A stretch of DNA of 34,578 bases from a virus. The notes beneath the pieces are model-generated. The model was not told the origin of the DNA. It did no database searches and saw only the letters and a list, made by a program, of their open reading frames with translations. Positions 13,754 to 21,400 of this stretch are shown here, in pieces (the stretch's first letter is position 1; every line of letters begins with the position of its first letter). The position numbers and the translations under genes were made by a program. Location: positions 1-34,578 of the IMG/VR virus record IMGVR_UViG_3300035670_000761, one strand, 5' to 3'.

Positions 13754-16708
13754 TTATGAATAAACTCGTATTTCAATACTTGCATTTGTTAAATAACCAT
13801 CTATTGCAACTCCCAAGTCAGTGAAAGTATAAACTTGAACTATGTTATTATTTTTTCTTGCAGCTAATACTTGACCGCTTTGTGTTATTGTAATTAAAAC
13901 AAATGTTTTATTATCTGTAAATTCACCTGTTAAAGTGCCTTCATATTCACCAGTTGCTGAACGTGACCATGTAATAATTTCGCTTAACGTATTATCTAAT
14001 ATTGTTGCCGTTGGAGCGGCAGTCCCTGTTTGGTTTAATAAAGCAACATATTTTTTATAACTTACTGAATTTAATGTTTTAATCCCATTATCGTAGGTTA
14101 CGTTACTTTCACTTATTGTTATTCCTGAACTATTTGTTACGCTTACATTTGAAACACCGCCTAAAACATTAACTCCGCTTGAACTTGTTATGCTTACATT
14201 CTTTGAGCCTATGCCAATAAAGTTATCATTGCCAGTTACAATTATACCATCGCCACTTTGAATTACATTATTTCTACCGCTTACTATTGCGCCTTCAGGA
14301 TAAAAGTTATTATTATAACCTCCTGTTATCCTTCCAGTTGGAGCTATTATTGTACCATTGTCTTCAATGCCGCCTGAATTATCAAATCCATTGTCATTTT
14401 CGTAAGGTGGCAAAGTCTTTAATTTAATAAACTCACATTTAGTTGGTTGGTTGTTAACCCTATCATAATCAATTATTTTATTTAACCTCCAATATTCATT
14501 CTCAAAAAAGAATGTATCTCTAAAATCTAAACTTTGAATGTCAAACTCATTGATTAAAAAGTAACCTGTAAATAACTTGCTATCCTTGTCAGCTATTTGC
14601 TCAATATAATCTTTCCAATATTTATTGTAAAGGTTATTTGATGTATAACGACTTGGGGTATAATAAACTTGTCTTGGTATGCCAAAGTTTAAATCCAATG
14701 TTGGGCTTTGTACATCGTCCAAATGACCTGCATAAGGATAATCATTTCTTACTGTAGTTCCGCTTGTTGCAATATGCGACCATGGATATGTTGTTGTTTT
14801 TAAACCTCCATAGTATAATATTCTCATGTTTGAGCCAGTCGGTTTTATTTGTCCATTATTATCAACTGTATAAATTTTTGACAATACTCTATCGTGTCCA
14901 ATTGTATCAACTAATGGAGTAGGGCTAAATATCAATTCTGTTTTAACCTCACCTTTTAAAAAGTCATTTTGAATATCGTAACGCTTCTCTCCATATATTT
15001 CACCGTATTTTGACTTGTATTGATTATTAAAGAAATCAGTATCTTCTTTGTAAGTGAATAGGTAAGTTTTATTATTTAACTCACCCATCGGAATAATTTT
15101 AGTTTCTTTTGAGTAATCTAATTTATCGGACCAGTCACGTGTAACACCACTTGAATAAAATGTAGGTCTTGGCTCAATATAAAGTTTGTTTGGATTAAAT
15201 TTATCAACTTCAACAAATAGGTTAAACATTTTAACTATTGAGTTGAAAAAATCACTTTGCTTTACATTATCAGGTAAATTGTAATTTAAATCAACTTCAT
15301 CGTATTCTTGAATATTATTGTCAGCAGGAAAAGCAGTTGCATAACTTTCATTTAATATATTAACTTCACAATATGAGTTAACCCCTACTGGTTCAAAGTT
15401 AGTTGTAACATTATTGTAATATAATGAGGCTGGGTATCTTTGCCCTCCTACACCTCCTAAATAAATAACTTGAACAATATCATTTTCAGCTAAATAAACA
15501 GTATTTGATAATTCGCCATCAAATGTATCAGTTGTTGTTCCGCTTGTAATAGTATTTACTGTTCCTGTTGTTGCAGTAATCATAAAACTATTAGGAATAT
15601 CAGAAATCGAAGCGTAAGGCTTCATTCTTACTGGTATTTGTGCTATAAAATCTCCAGACTGATATCCAATTCTTGGGTTTTTTCTTATAATTACATTTCC
15701 AATATCAACATAATTTCCAGCTATACTTACAGTTGCAGCTGTTGGGAAATGCTTTACATTTATTTTTAAATATGTTTTAAATGTATAATTTCCCGAACGC
15801 GGAACTACAAAAGTATTAAGATTAGTACTTCCGTAATAATCATACCAATGATTACCTGCATCAAAATTTGGAGGAGTTGTGTCATTAGGATAATTTATAA
15901 CTCTATTATAAAATCCTGTAATTCCTGATGCATCTGTAAAAGGCTGATTGTTTAAAACAAAAGTTTGAGTATCAGTTCTACTTGCTCTAAAACTTCTATC
16001 CCTTACTTGCGTTGTATTTAACTTTAAATCACTTTTACCATTGTAAGGCATGATTAACCTTTTGAATAAATCACTATTAAAGAAATTTGATTCATAGGTA
16101 AAACCAGCCGCACTAAACATTTTATCGATAATTGTTTTAATGTAAATTGCAGGGTACATGTGTTGTACTCTAAATTCACTATTAATTGAATTACCGTAAT
16201 CAATCATTGGATAAACATATCCATTGCCAATTGGTCGATACCAACTTAAATACTGCTCATTTAACGTGTAAGGGTGGTTAAATTCAGTTAAGTCAATATC
16301 TCTTAAATATCTATTTGTAAAGAATTGATAAACGTTTTGAAGTTCACCAAAAAAAGCCACCTCGTATTCAATCTCATATTTATCGGTTACATTAACATTT
16401 AACAATTGGCAAATGCCTTTAAATTGAGTTGCTTCATTGTAAGTTATTTCAGCTTGAGCTTTTAAGTTCGGATTAAAATTTGGAGTAAAGTTAACAGTAC
16501 CCGAACTATTGATAACCGCATTAACGTTCCATATATTCGAAAATAGATTATTGTTAAACGTAGAACCTGGTAATATAACAGTCTTTGACCATGTAGTACT
16601 GCGCTTTTCAGGCTCTCTAATATCAGCAATGTTAAAATTAAGAGGGATTGATACATCTTCTTTTAAATCTATCTGCTCATTATTGATGTAAATTTTAGTT
16701 AAAATCAT
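13754..16708 (-). CDS. Large tail protein (tail tip/baseplate hub-like)
   Basis: 984 aa. The N-terminus (DVSIPLNFNIADIREPEKRS, TTWSKTVILPGSTFNNNLFS) carries a pattern common to large tail proteins of Bacteroidetes phages. The central part is beta-rich with many aromatic residues; about residues 455-640 contain NVKQSDFFNSIVKMFNLFVE and PNKLYIEPRPTFYSSGVTRD, resembling hub-type modules. From about 790 to 890 there is a low-complexity, beta-helix-like series rich in N, G, V and S (GNDNFIGIGSKNVSITSSSG), typical of fibre shafts, and a small C-terminal domain ends the protein. It overlaps the preceding gene by 4 bases. A tail-tip role is inferred from size, layout and position. Confidence 0.65.
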   Translation of the reverse strand: MILTKIYINNEQIDLKEDVSIPLNFNIADIREPEKRSTTWSKTVILPGSTFNNNLFSNIWNVNAVINSSGTVNFTPNFNPNLKAQAEITYNEATQFKGICQLLNVNVTDKYEIEYEVAFFGELQNVYQFFTNRYLRDIDLTEFNHPYTLNEQYLSWYRPIGNGYVYPMIDYGNSINSEFRVQHMYPAIYIKTIIDKMFSAAGFTYESNFFNSDLFKRLIMPYNGKSDLKLNTTQVRDRSFRASRTDTQTFVLNNQPFTDASGITGFYNRVINYPNDTTPPNFDAGNHWYDYYGSTNLNTFVVPRSGNYTFKTYLKINVKHFPTAATVSIAGNYVDIGNVIIRKNPRIGYQSGDFIAQIPVRMKPYASISDIPNSFMITATTGTVNTITSGTTTDTFDGELSNTVYLAENDIVQVIYLGGVGGQRYPASLYYNNVTTNFEPVGVNSYCEVNILNESYATAFPADNNIQEYDEVDLNYNLPDNVKQSDFFNSIVKMFNLFVEVDKFNPNKLYIEPRPTFYSSGVTRDWSDKLDYSKETKIIPMGELNNKTYLFTYKEDTDFFNNQYKSKYGEIYGEKRYDIQNDFLKGEVKTELIFSPTPLVDTIGHDRVLSKIYTVDNNGQIKPTGSNMRILYYGGLKTTTYPWSHIATSGTTVRNDYPYAGHLDDVQSPTLDLNFGIPRQVYYTPSRYTSNNLYNKYWKDYIEQIADKDSKLFTGYFLINEFDIQSLDFRDTFFFENEYWRLNKIIDYDRVNNQPTKCEFIKLKTLPPYENDNGFDNSGGIEDNGTIIAPTGRITGGYNNNFYPEGAIVSGRNNVIQSGDGIIVTGNDNFIGIGSKNVSITSSSGVNVLGGVSNVSVTNSSGITISESNVTYDNGIKTLNSVSYKKYVALLNQTGTAAPTATILDNTLSEIITWSRSATGEYEGTLTGEFTDNKTFVLITITQSGQVLAARKNNNIVQVYTFTDLGVAIDGYLTNASIEIRVYS

Positions 16709-17925
16709 CTGCGTTGTCTTTTACGGTTTTGTGAGTAAGTAAATGAAATCACTAAATTAAATAGTTGTTGACTGGCTTCATATTTAGTTTGGTAACTACT
16801 ATCTGTTATATTAACTGAAACTAAATTGCTGCCATCATAAATATAAACATCGGGACTTGTAACTAATTGTTCAAGCCAAATCGATTCAGCTTCGGTAATC
16901 CAATCACTATTGATTGTAATCGTATCGTCTAATATTGTTTCGTATTGACTTAAACCTCTACTCATAGTTGAGTAATTGTAATTAGTAGTTGACCATTGAT
17001 TTGGGTTACTTTTATAAGTATTTCGTTTTATATTGGTGTTTTTAGTCATTGCACCTGTAAAAGTGTAATAATCATACTTACCATAATTATTCATGAATTT
17101 AAAACGAATAGGAGTGTATTTTGAGCAAATATCTTCACCAGGATAAATATCAATAGTTTCTGTTTTTACCTTGCCATCAATATCTTTCATTCTAACTTTA
17201 TAGTATTCATAATTTGATGAAAATATTGGCGTGGTTCCAAAAGACAAATCACTATTTGTTAAACTACTTAACCAGTCATGGTCAACTCTTACATTAATTG
17301 AACGGTCTTGTCTATTATTTAAAGCCTGATAAGGATTTTGTACCCTTACTGTATTAAATATAGTTCCATTATCAAAATAACTTATTATTTCTAATTCGTA
17401 ACCGTATTGAGGAACTTGAGCCATAAATCCTAATATTAACTTTTCACCAGCTCTTGTTTCAAATGTTGGTCTATCTGTTAAAAATTGAGTTGATGTATTT
17501 TCTAAAACATAAGTGCTTGTTGTAAAATCTAAAAAATCCAATGGACTAAAAACTCCATTAAAGCAATAACCAGAGCTTGTTGTTAAATTAGGGTAGTTAG
17601 TTATTCCGCTACTTGCGCCATATTGTTCACCAAACTTAACTTCATAATAAGCTATCGAATTTCCGCATTGTTTAAAAGTCGTTGTATTGTCATCCGCATC
17701 CCGAGTTAAAAAGTTTTGAATGATACCTGCCACATCAAAAGTTCCATAATTGTTAGTCGGGTTTTTTCCTACTTCTAAACGTGTGTAAGTTGATGAGCCA
17801 TTTACATAAACATCGGCTATGTATCTAAAATTAGATTGAGTGTAATTTGAACTACTCAAAGTAAATATCATTTGATTGTAAACGGGTGCGTATGCGTTCG
17901 GTGTGTTATAAATTGTTAGTGCCAT
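16705..17925 (-). CDS. Tail structural protein, 406 aa
   Basis: A beta-rich, Tyr/Asn/Thr-rich protein (NTPNAYAPVYNQMIFTLSSS, YVNGSSTYTRLEVGKNPTNN) with repeated aromatic strand segments and the very basic end NRKRQRR. It has no membrane segment. Proteins with this look lie next to the large tail-tip protein in Bacteroidetes phages and may be a distal-tail or baseplate ring component. It overlaps its neighbours by 1 and 4 bases, so all three tail genes are translated as a unit. The exact role is not assignable from sequence alone. Confidence 0.55.
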   Translation of the reverse strand: MALTIYNTPNAYAPVYNQMIFTLSSSNYTQSNFRYIADVYVNGSSTYTRLEVGKNPTNNYGTFDVAGIIQNFLTRDADDNTTTFKQCGNSIAYYEVKFGEQYGASSGITNYPNLTTSSGYCFNGVFSPLDFLDFTTSTYVLENTSTQFLTDRPTFETRAGEKLILGFMAQVPQYGYELEIISYFDNGTIFNTVRVQNPYQALNNRQDRSINVRVDHDWLSSLTNSDLSFGTTPIFSSNYEYYKVRMKDIDGKVKTETIDIYPGEDICSKYTPIRFKFMNNYGKYDYYTFTGAMTKNTNIKRNTYKSNPNQWSTTNYNYSTMSRGLSQYETILDDTITINSDWITEAESIWLEQLVTSPDVYIYDGSNLVSVNITDSSYQTKYEASQQLFNLVISFTYSQNRKRQRR

Positions 17926-18437
17926 TATTCAAATTCTTTTGTAATGTCTTTTTCTAATTGTGGTATTTCTTCAGTTAAGAATGGTTTTCCTTTATATCCA
18001 AATCTTTTAATAGTTCCTTTTTTAAGTATGTTTGTTGCTATTGCGTATGATAATGATAATTGACCTTTTTTGTCTTTTGCTATTCTTTGTAATTCGGGTT
18101 TATAACCTATCCATTCTAAAATCTTTGGTTGTAACTTTTTTCTGTTTTCTTTTGAATATCCTTGTGGTTGTGTTCCATTTTCGAGGTCTTCCCAATAATC
18201 TTCTATTTCAATAGATACAGTTATTGTATTGCCTTGCTTTTTAATTGGTAATGCTGCTAATGATTGAGATAAATTACCCGAAGCGTTAAACTTATATTTT
18301 TTTAAATTATTTTTAACTCTTTTTAAAAAATCGTTTACTTTTTCAGAATAAATATCCTGTTCACCGCTTAGCTTAGCATCTAATTCAGCTAAAAAGTTAT
18401 CTAACTCATTAAATTGCTGTTCGTTTATTTTTGCCAT
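17925..18437 (-). CDS. HK97 gp10-like head-tail/tail completion protein
   Basis: 170 aa. N-terminal helix (FNELDNFLAELDAKL), then KVNDFLKRVKNNLKKYKFNA and SGNLSQSLAALPIKKQGNTI, an acidic strand pair (VSIEIEDYWEDLENGTQPQG) and a basic C-terminal part. The order helix, SGNLSQSL, E-x-YW-x-x-LE-x-G is the usual pattern of gp10-like tail completion proteins, which join the tail to the connector. Its ATG overlaps the stop of the frameshifted chaperone extension by 13 bases. Confidence 0.65.
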   Translation of the reverse strand: MAKINEQQFNELDNFLAELDAKLSGEQDIYSEKVNDFLKRVKNNLKKYKFNASGNLSQSLAALPIKKQGNTITVSIEIEDYWEDLENGTQPQGYSKENRKKLQPKILEWIGYKPELQRIAKDKKGQLSLSYAIATNILKKGTIKRFGYKGKPFLTEEIPQLEKDITKEFE

Positions 18438-18682
18438 TTATTCCTATCTTTTATGTAACTCAAATAATTTAAAAAAGCAACCACATTCATATTTAAGTAA
18501 AAATCCCATTTAGTTCTATCCTTACCGCTTAAGCTATCGAGTGTAACATACCATCCCCAATAATCTAAATGTTTTTCGTTTTCAGTTCGCTCAACTCTTT
18601 CTCCACTATCGCTCTCGCTTCGCTCATCTGCTTTACCAAATAATCCTCGATATGAGGTTGTAAACCTTTTATAACATTGCAA
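18425..18682 (-). CDS. Frame -1 extension of the tail assembly chaperone
   Basis: An open frame lies one base back from the frame of the 18565-19179 gene and overlaps its 3' part. The final 47 codons are clearly protein-like (HLDYWGWYVTLDSLSGKDRT, KWDFYLNMNVVAFLNYLSYI) and resemble the second half of tail assembly chaperone fusions in Bacteroidetes phages. No convincing start codon precedes this part, so it should be made by a -1 ribosomal shift from the upstream frame, as in lambda gpG-gpT. The fusion would have about 250 residues. Two candidate shift sites are T TTT TTT at 18688-18682 and AAA AAC just before the frame-0 stop (18577-18572). The extension boundaries depend on which is used. 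Confidence 0.6.
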   Translation of the reverse strand: MQCYKRFTTSYRGLFGKADERSESDSGERVERTENEKHLDYWGWYVTLDSLSGKDRTKWDFYLNMNVVAFLNYLSYIKDRNKWQK

Positions 18683-19179
18683 AAAAAAACACATAGCGGA
18701 TAAACGATGCCTACATTCATACTTTTAATATGTTCAACTTTATCGCTATATTCCATTTCTATTTCTTTGAGCTTAAGCCATTTAAGTTTATAAGGCTTAA
18801 CAAACATCCCTACTAATTGCGGAAGGTTGCCGATAATGCTTTCTTCGCTTTCAGTTAGTTTGCTTAAACTAATAAAGTCACCTGCGCTTAATTTAGTTAC
18901 ATCATAGTTTACTACCCATCTGTAACCATTATGCTTAAACATCTCAACTGCCTTTGGAAAGTCCATTTTGAAAATAAAGTTTACCGACTTAATTAATTCT
19001 TTAAGTTGGTCTATTCTTATTCGCTCAACTTCAGCAACAGGAATATCAGCCAATATTGAAATTACTCTTATTTCTCTATCAATAGGGTTAATGTCCTTAT
19101 CACGAACTATGTCGTAAATCAATGGAAACTTATCTATTGAAATATCGTGCCAGCTTGTTGGTAATGTTATTGTCATCAT
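18565..19179 (-). CDS. Tail assembly chaperone, frame-0 product
   Basis: 204 aa and mostly helical: ITLPTSWHDISIDKFPLIYD, EIRVISILADIPVAEVERIR, FISLSKLTESEESIIGNLPQ and the C-terminal helix KQMSEARAIVEKELSELKTK. Such small helical proteins bind the tape measure during tail assembly and come as a short form plus a frameshifted long form. A run of nine T residues (18689-18681) in the coding strand provides T TTT TTT in the correct phase, and an open -1 frame continues past the stop. Two ATGs are in tandem at 19179 and 19176. The late motif lies at 19185-19192. Its place directly behind the large terminase gene, far from the tape measure, is unusual. Confidence 0.7.
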   Translation of the reverse strand: MMTITLPTSWHDISIDKFPLIYDIVRDKDINPIDREIRVISILADIPVAEVERIRIDQLKELIKSVNFIFKMDFPKAVEMFKHNGYRWVVNYDVTKLSAGDFISLSKLTESEESIIGNLPQLVGMFVKPYKLKWLKLKEIEMEYSDKVEHIKSMNVGIVYPLCVFFCNVIKGLQPHIEDYLVKQMSEARAIVEKELSELKTKNI

Positions 19180-19184
19180 TTTAA

Positions 19185-19192
19185 AAAGTACC
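19185..19192 (-). promoter_or_regulatory. Late-gene motif copy 1
   Basis: The coding strand reads AAAGGTACTTTTTAAAATG; TACTTT ends 5-6 bases before the ATG at 19179. It fills the 19-base gap between terminase and chaperone genes. The sequence TACTTTTT also differs from the -7 consensus TAnnTTTG only in the last base. Confidence 0.45.
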
Positions 19193-19198
19193 TTTGTT

Positions 19199-20398
19199 TT
19201 ATAATAGTGTGTATCTGCCTGTTTTGTATTTTGAGTAAGCGTGATAGCTTAAACATGAAGCCATAACCCCATCATCATGAAAACCCGTTGTTGCTGAATA
19301 TTTAATTACTCGGCTCTTAGGGTTGTATTCGTAAGTAAACATTTCTAACTCTTTGTCGAGCCAGTCCACATTTAAGAATTTAACTTCTTTGTTTTGGTTT
19401 GCCACAATTAAACTTTCAACTATTTCTTTTTTGCTTTGATTAGTAGTTACAAACGGCTCAATAGTACAGTAACTTGAACATTCCTTTTGCAGCATTTCAA
19501 ATATCACATCCCCTATTGAGTTAACCTCAACCAATGCTGTTTGGACATTATTTGTCCTTAATCCGTTTGCAATATTTTTTACTATTGTGGACCAATCACT
19601 ATGCCTCCAACGTTCAATATAAAACTGTTCGCCTTTTTCATTGAATATAGATAGGACTGAATAATCATCTGCTCTACCTAAGTCTATTCCTGCAAATCCT
19701 TTTCCGTATGGTTTATTATCCGTTAGTTGTCGGTTATTGAATAGCATTGCGGACCCATCAATAAACTCCGCTAAGTATTCCTGCCTGAATATCATTTCAG
19801 GTAGTGTTAACTTTGCATCGTCTATCTCGGATGGGTTAATCATAGGGTTATCATACGAAGTCATTGTGAAAGACTTGTACTGCTCATTTATACCATCTAA
19901 TTGATGTAACTTGTAAAAATGGTTTTTACCTTTTGGTGTTGAAATCAAAAGCACTTTTTTACCTTTTACTAAAACAGTTGCTCTTAATACTTCGGTCCAT
20001 GCCTTTTCATCCATGAAAGCAAATTCATCACAAACTAAGTAATCGAATGTGAAGCCTCGAATGTTATCGTAACGCTCCGCTGAAAAGAATTGCAGCATTG
20101 AGCCATTGCAGAATACTATCTTTAATTTTTGACTATCTTTTTTAGTGATAATATCAGTATTTGCAAAAGCCGAAACTATTTGCTCATAAACCTTGTTTGC
20201 CTGATTGTAAACAGGGCTAACCCATGCGCATTCGCATTTATTAGATAAAATCCAATATAATAGTTGATTAGTTGCTAATAATGATTTTCCAAACTGCCGA
20301 CCGATATTAATTACATAATACTTATAAGGGTCTTTGTTTATTGAATCATGTATTATCCGTTGGTTGTTGTGAGGTGTGTAAAGAGTTACCGAAGTCAA
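19199..20398 (-). CDS. terL: Terminase large subunit
   Basis: 399 aa, usual length. Walker A is GRQFGKS at residues 33-39; Walker B with the catalytic acid is FDYLVCDEFAF near 125-133; the coupling segment KKVLLISTPKGKNHFYKL follows. The nuclease domain begins with GIDLGRADDYSVL near 237, giving the first metal-binding Asp, and ends with FHDDGVMASCLSYHAY near 380, giving the last. The enzyme is the packaging motor: its ATPase drives DNA into the prohead and its nuclease cuts concatemers. The start overlaps the small subunit gene by 53 bases, and no later Met is available before Walker A, so this start is well supported. Confidence 0.92.
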   Translation of the reverse strand: MTSVTLYTPHNNQRIIHDSINKDPYKYYVINIGRQFGKSLLATNQLLYWILSNKCECAWVSPVYNQANKVYEQIVSAFANTDIITKKDSQKLKIVFCNGSMLQFFSAERYDNIRGFTFDYLVCDEFAFMDEKAWTEVLRATVLVKGKKVLLISTPKGKNHFYKLHQLDGINEQYKSFTMTSYDNPMINPSEIDDAKLTLPEMIFRQEYLAEFIDGSAMLFNNRQLTDNKPYGKGFAGIDLGRADDYSVLSIFNEKGEQFYIERWRHSDWSTIVKNIANGLRTNNVQTALVEVNSIGDVIFEMLQKECSSYCTIEPFVTTNQSKKEIVESLIVANQNKEVKFLNVDWLDKELEMFTYEYNPKSRVIKYSATTGFHDDGVMASCLSYHAYSKYKTGRYTLL

Positions 20399-20795
20399 CT
20401 GTTATATTTTGGTTTGTATTGTTGTTATGCTGTTCGTCTTTCCAACCATGTTTATTCTTTAATTTGAATATAGCACCCTGTGTAGACCCTGCCCACATTA
20501 ACCTTTGCTCATTGTCACCTTCGAAGATTGAGTCGATTATATCCATTGTGTGCGAAAATTCGGGACTTTGTTTATAGTCTCTCCAATTAGAACGTGAGAA
20601 ACCTAACCATAATCTTAAGTGAGCTTCAGCATATTTTCCCTTTTGGGTATCTTCAGCCCATTGGAAATATTCTAATGCTTTTTGTAAAAGCTCTTCAGGT
20701 GTGTTATATTTTCTTGGTCTTCCTGAGTTTTTATCTAAGTAAGCCCAAATATTTTTTTCTGTAAATCTTCCTTTTTCGTCTTTGCCTAAGTTCAT
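20346..20795 (-). CDS. terS: Terminase small subunit (gp3/DNA-packaging type)
   Basis: 149 aa. The segment GRPRKYNTPEELLQKALEYF followed by QWAED, and the end MWAGSTQGAIFKLKNKHGWK, match the gp3-like DNA-packaging family. It probably forms a ring that recognises the packaging start site and regulates the large subunit. The C-terminal 25 residues (NNNTNQNITVDFGN...) are polar and probably disordered, typical for the part contacting the large subunit. It overlaps DUF3310 by 4 bases and the large subunit by 53. Confidence 0.8.
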   Translation of the reverse strand: MNLGKDEKGRFTEKNIWAYLDKNSGRPRKYNTPEELLQKALEYFQWAEDTQKGKYAEAHLRLWLGFSRSNWRDYKQSPEFSHTMDIIDSIFEGDNEQRLMWAGSTQGAIFKLKNKHGWKDEQHNNNTNQNITVDFGNSLHTSQQPTDNT

Positions 20796-21001
20796 AATAC
20801 TTTGTCTATATATCTATCTAAGTACCACTTTGCTTTTAATAAGTCTTCTTTTAACTTTGTTTTGTCTTTTTTACCTGCTCTGCTTATGTACTTTACTACA
20901 TTACCTAAATGAAAGTTAAGTTCCCACGATTCAATTACTTTTATGGCTTCGTAGATATTTTCTTTTCCTCCGTAATGTTGAGGATTATTTACTTGCTCCA
21001 T
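20792..21001 (-). CDS. DUF3310 family protein
   Basis: 69 aa. The family pattern is complete: NPQHYGG near the N-terminus, YEAIKVIESWELNFHLGNVV, KYISRAGKK, and DLLKAKWYLDRYI. DUF3310 (SaV-like) proteins are frequent in phages of many hosts, with a proposed link to nucleotide metabolism but no established function. It overlaps the terminase small subunit gene by 4 bases and the preceding gene by 17. Confidence 0.85.
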   Translation of the reverse strand: MEQVNNPQHYGGKENIYEAIKVIESWELNFHLGNVVKYISRAGKKDKTKLKEDLLKAKWYLDRYIDKVL

Positions 21002-21182
21002 CTTTAATTATTGCTAATAAGTAATCGAGTAATTGTCTCCTACATTCACTGCAACCTAAATTAAACGGTTTGTTTCCTGATTTAATAGCTATTTCGTTTA
21101 ATTCAGTCCAGTTAAATGTTGGTGAATAGTTTTTTCCCATTGATTCCCAATTTAACAAAGATTGTTTTATTTCTTCAGTCAT
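20985..21182 (-). CDS. Hypothetical small protein with CxxC, 65 aa
   Basis: Helical protein with a Cys pair in FNLGCSECRRQLLDYLLAI. The single CxxC could bind metal only with partner residues from elsewhere. It starts within the last codons of the membrane protein gene (overlap 4 bases). Small proteins with a CxxC-R-LL ending are frequent before terminases in Bacteroidetes phages, but I know of no function. Confidence 0.6.
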   Translation of the reverse strand: MTEEIKQSLLNWESMGKNYSPTFNWTELNEIAIKSGNKPFNLGCSECRRQLLDYLLAIIKDGASK

Positions 21183-21400
21183 AAGTACCTATCGTTTAAT
21201 TGTTCAAAGAGTGATGCTATTAATGCAAAGGTAAACGGAATTGTAATCAAATCAAAATAAGTTGTAAAGTTAATTATTTGATAAATTAAAAAACTCCAAT
21301 AAGTTAAGCATAAAGGACAGGTAAATGGTTTACGATGTAGCCAAATAGGTTTTGGGATGAACTTTGCTATTATGTATGTAGTTGCTAGTAGTTGTATCAT
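21179..21400 (-). CDS. Small membrane protein with CPLC motif
   Basis: 73 aa with two or three hydrophobic segments (about 3-15, 33-47 and 50-66). A Cys pair, FTCPLCLTYWSFLIYQ, lies at the membrane border and recalls the C-x-x-C-x-x-x-W motif of the phage DUF1360-type membrane proteins. It is located between the glycosyltransferase cassette and the terminase genes and overlaps both neighbours by 4 bases. Being joined to the glycan operon, it could act at the membrane in the same process, though this is inference. Confidence 0.6.
   Translation of the reverse strand: MIQLLATTYIIAKFIPKPIWLHRKPFTCPLCLTYWSFLIYQIINFTTYFDLITIPFTFALIASLFEQLNDRYL

Noticed and set aside
16462-16656. Minus-strand open frame of 64 codons inside the large tail gene
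   Set aside because: It is a second frame of the 984-aa protein with a leucine-rich product and no separate start context.
18683-18694. ATG at 18694 as an independent start for the -1 frame
   Set aside because: It is inside the chaperone gene and the first 36 codons look like a shadow of frame 0; a frameshift explains the conserved end better.
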